NCBI GenBank assembly: GCA_009845505.1
Contig: VXZL01000041.1
Span: 1-6,455, forward strand
Direction: 5' to 3'
DNA length: 6,455 nucleotides
Source: Candidatus Poribacteria bacterium
Lineage (GTDB): Bacteria > Poribacteria > WGA-4E > WGA-3G
In this document: one piece after another, positions 5,129 to 6,455 of the stretch
Layout: every line of letters begins with the position of its first letter
Numbering within the stretch: the first letter of the stretch is position 1
Notes under the pieces: generated by a model
The model's input: only the letters and a program-made list of their open reading frames with translations
Databases searched by the model: none
Told to the model about the DNA's origin: nothing
Translations under genes and position numbers: made by a program

Positions 5129-6154
5129 TCATACATCTATCCGATACACACGAACAGCCGTATCGTGAAACAGCGCAGCACGTTCACTCTCCGAATACCC
5201 CGATGACAGTCGTTTGAACGCATTATACATCACATTGTACGAGAACGAAACCTTGTCAACAGGGAAGTTACTCTCGAACATACACCGCTCTGGACCAAAC
5301 TGATCAATACAATAGTTCATAAAGGGGGCCATAGATTCCGCCAACTCTTCAGAGCCAATTGGTTCTTCCCGTTCGTGCCAGTCAAAACCCGTACGAGGCA
5401 TCCCAATACCACCAAGTTTCATGTGAACGTTCGGACACGCCGCGACTGCAGCGATGCCGTCCCGCCAATTCGCCAGCACCTCGTCATCCTTACCGCCGTA
5501 AGGACCGACCCGTAGCAAACCGCCAATATGGTTTGAGATAATCGTCAAATCAGGGACGGCTTTCGCAAAATCAGCGAGTTCAGGGAGTTGTGGCGCGTAC
5601 ATCCAAGCCTCAAAAGACATCCCCATACCTGCCAACACCCGCGCCCCTGCTCGGAAGTCCTCACGCTCTAGTTGTCCTTCTGCTCTGTAAGCGGACGCGC
5701 CTGCTATCTCCGGGTGTGGGTCCCAAGTGACAGAATGGCGAATCCCTCGAAACCGATTCGGGCTTGCCGCTTGTAGTGCCTCCAGTACGGGTTCGACGCG
5801 CTCACCGAGGTTCAAGTTCGCATGTCCAACAATCGCAGCGGCAGCGCGACTCGTGCCGTATAGACCGCTCGCACTCGCAGCCGCCAACCCTTGCACGAAT
5901 TCAACCTCACCGACAGGACGCATTTCCGCCGGTCCATCGGCTCGGTACATCGCTCTCGCCTCAACGAATACAGTAGAGCGCACATTGTGTCCGCTATTGA
6001 TGTCTGCTATCAACTCGTGGAGCAAGTAGCGTTGGTAAGGAATCCGCTCGGTTCGGAAATCCCAAAAGTGGTGATGTGGATCGCAGATAGGGATCTCTGG
6101 TTCCAGTGTCGGTTCTTCGGTTAAAGCGAGCCAGTCATTATCTCCATAAGGCAT
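5129..6154 (-). CDS. COG3618-type TIM-barrel amidohydrolase
   Basis: 341 residues, no signal peptide. Amidohydro_2 family: enzymes of this group hydrolyse lactones and similar bonds (LigI 2-pyrone-4,6-dicarboxylate lactonase, L-fuconolactonase, L-rhamnonolactonase). Visible marks are the first-strand HxH in CDPHHHFWD (24-32), VFVEA (62-66), RFRGIRHSVTW (134-144), the sixth-strand NHIGG (208-212), HMKLGGIGMP (244-253) and RCMFESNFPVDK (290-301) near the eighth strand. The usual SDWP/SDFP aspartate reads SNFP; I remember SNFPVDK as normal for one subfamily, so this is not proof of inactivity. ATG 6154 is chosen because GGAGG lies eight bases before it; a start at 6181 would add nine residues without such a site. 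The gene has its own promoter and no co-directional neighbour in the window. The substrate is likely a sugar or aromatic lactone, but this is not settled. Confidence 0.88.
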   Translation of the reverse strand: MPYGDNDWLALTEEPTLEPEIPICDPHHHFWDFRTERIPYQRYLLHELIADINSGHNVRSTVFVEARAMYRADGPAEMRPVGEVEFVQGLAAASASGLYGTSRAAAAIVGHANLNLGERVEPVLEALQAASPNRFRGIRHSVTWDPHPEIAGASAYRAEGQLEREDFRAGARVLAGMGMSFEAWMYAPQLPELADFAKAVPDLTIISNHIGGLLRVGPYGGKDDEVLANWRDGIAAVAACPNVHMKLGGIGMPRTGFDWHEREEPIGSEELAESMAPFMNYCIDQFGPERCMFESNFPVDKVSFSYNVMYNAFKRLSSGYSESERAALFHDTAVRVYRIDV

Positions 6155-6162
6155 TATGAATA

Positions 6163-6167
6163 CCTCC
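6163..6167 (-). promoter_or_regulatory. Ribosome binding site of the amidohydrolase
   Basis: GGAGG on the minus strand, eight bases before ATG 6154, the strongest ribosome site in the window with good spacing. It sets the start against the longer frame from 6181. Confidence 0.75.
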
Positions 6168-6181
6168 ATCTCTACAGTCAA

Positions 6182-6455
6182 TTCGGGTTGTCATTTTGCG
6201 ATTAAAATACACTGTAGAGCATTTGGGAGTTTTTGTCAAATAGGTTTTTGGAGTGCCGTTCATTGGGTTTAGATGGTTTTATGCTACACTTTCCTTGCCT
6301 ATGAAATGCTTTTATGGCATAATAATTGCGGGAATGGCGTGATTTTAGTATTAATCATTGATAAAACGAAAGATTTAGTTCTTCAGCGGTGTTCCTAAAA
6401 AATCACGATAATTTCGTCTGTGAGAACTTCGTGAAGTTTTACATATATTAAGAAG
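6182..6455. other. AT-rich end region without a convincing gene
   Basis: Besides the amidohydrolase promoter this stretch holds an imperfect inverted repeat, CGTGATTTTAG (6338-6348) with CTAAAAAATCACG (6395-6407). It also holds a short palindrome AACTTC-GT-GAAGTT (6425-6438) followed by TTTACATATATT, which may be a weak terminator for a plus-strand transcript or for a gene beyond the window. A plus-strand TTGGGT-16-TACACT with an extended TG (6263-6290) could be a promoter but leads only to a 13-codon frame. The longest minus-strand frame here, 41 codons, runs across the promoter. I see no RNA gene. Confidence 0.5.
6211..6239 (-). promoter_or_regulatory. Sigma70-type promoter of the amidohydrolase
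   Basis: On the minus strand a perfect TTGACA (6239-6234), 17 bases, TACAGT (6216-6211; four of six). Start expected near 6204, about 50 bases before the ATG. Confidence 0.55.

Noticed and set aside
6301..6342. 13-codon plus-strand frame just after a possible extended -10 promoter, as a leaderless peptide
   Set aside because: Too short, no ribosome site, and hydrophobic content alone is not evidence; kept only as a note in the end-region entry.
1..6455. CRISPR array, tRNA or rRNA genes
   Set aside because: No regularly spaced repeats with unique spacers, no cloverleaf or CCA end, and no conserved rRNA stretch seen on either strand.

Overview
The window looks like bacterial chromosome of roughly even base composition. 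It carries three degradative or hydrolytic genes and, between them, a compact accessory block that reads as a conflict or defence locus. The gene families (a secreted nucleoside hydrolase, an agarase-like TIM-barrel protein, a COG3618 amidohydrolase) and the short hairpin repeats between genes remind me of Candidatus Poribacteria or a similar uncultured, sponge-associated or marine lineage. This is recognition from memory; there is no marker gene such as rRNA here to prove it.

Left part (1-2218, plus strand): an exported nucleoside-hydrolase-family protein (10-969), a short intergenic hairpin (1007-1024), and a cytoplasmic agarase/glycosidase-like protein (1059-2132). A 29-codon reading frame then overlaps the glycosidase stop by ATGA. 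It looks like the start of a lost gene, cut off where the accessory block begins.

Middle part (2215-4935), the point of interest: two divergent modules fired from back-to-back promoters in the 162-base gap 3833-3994. On the minus strand a stand-alone ComF-type phosphoribosyltransferase (3227-3832) is followed by a DprA/Smf-like protein (2215-3177). This pairing is the core of the PsyrTA toxin-antitoxin/anti-phage family, but the RecQ helicase that PsyrT carries is absent. The DprA-like protein ends in QLSLF, a consensus sliding-clamp-binding peptide. Its promoter (TTGATA-17-TATACT) holds a 9-base direct repeat with a 22-base period, an operator-like layout suggesting autoregulation. On the plus strand, from TGGACA-17-TATACT, lies a RelE/ParE-type toxin (4678-4935) preceded by and overlapping an unusually long antitoxin candidate (3995-4690). 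That protein contains a duplicated helical domain of about 65 residues ahead of a RelB/Phd-like tail.

Right part (4934-6455): a 152-base imperfect inverted repeat starts inside the toxin stop codon and fills most of the gap between converging genes. It could be a small non-autonomous repeat element and could also end transcription from both sides. Beyond it a minus-strand COG3618 TIM-barrel amidohydrolase (5129-6154) has a clear promoter and ribosome binding site. The last 270 bases are AT-rich, hold two smaller inverted repeats, and show no convincing gene.
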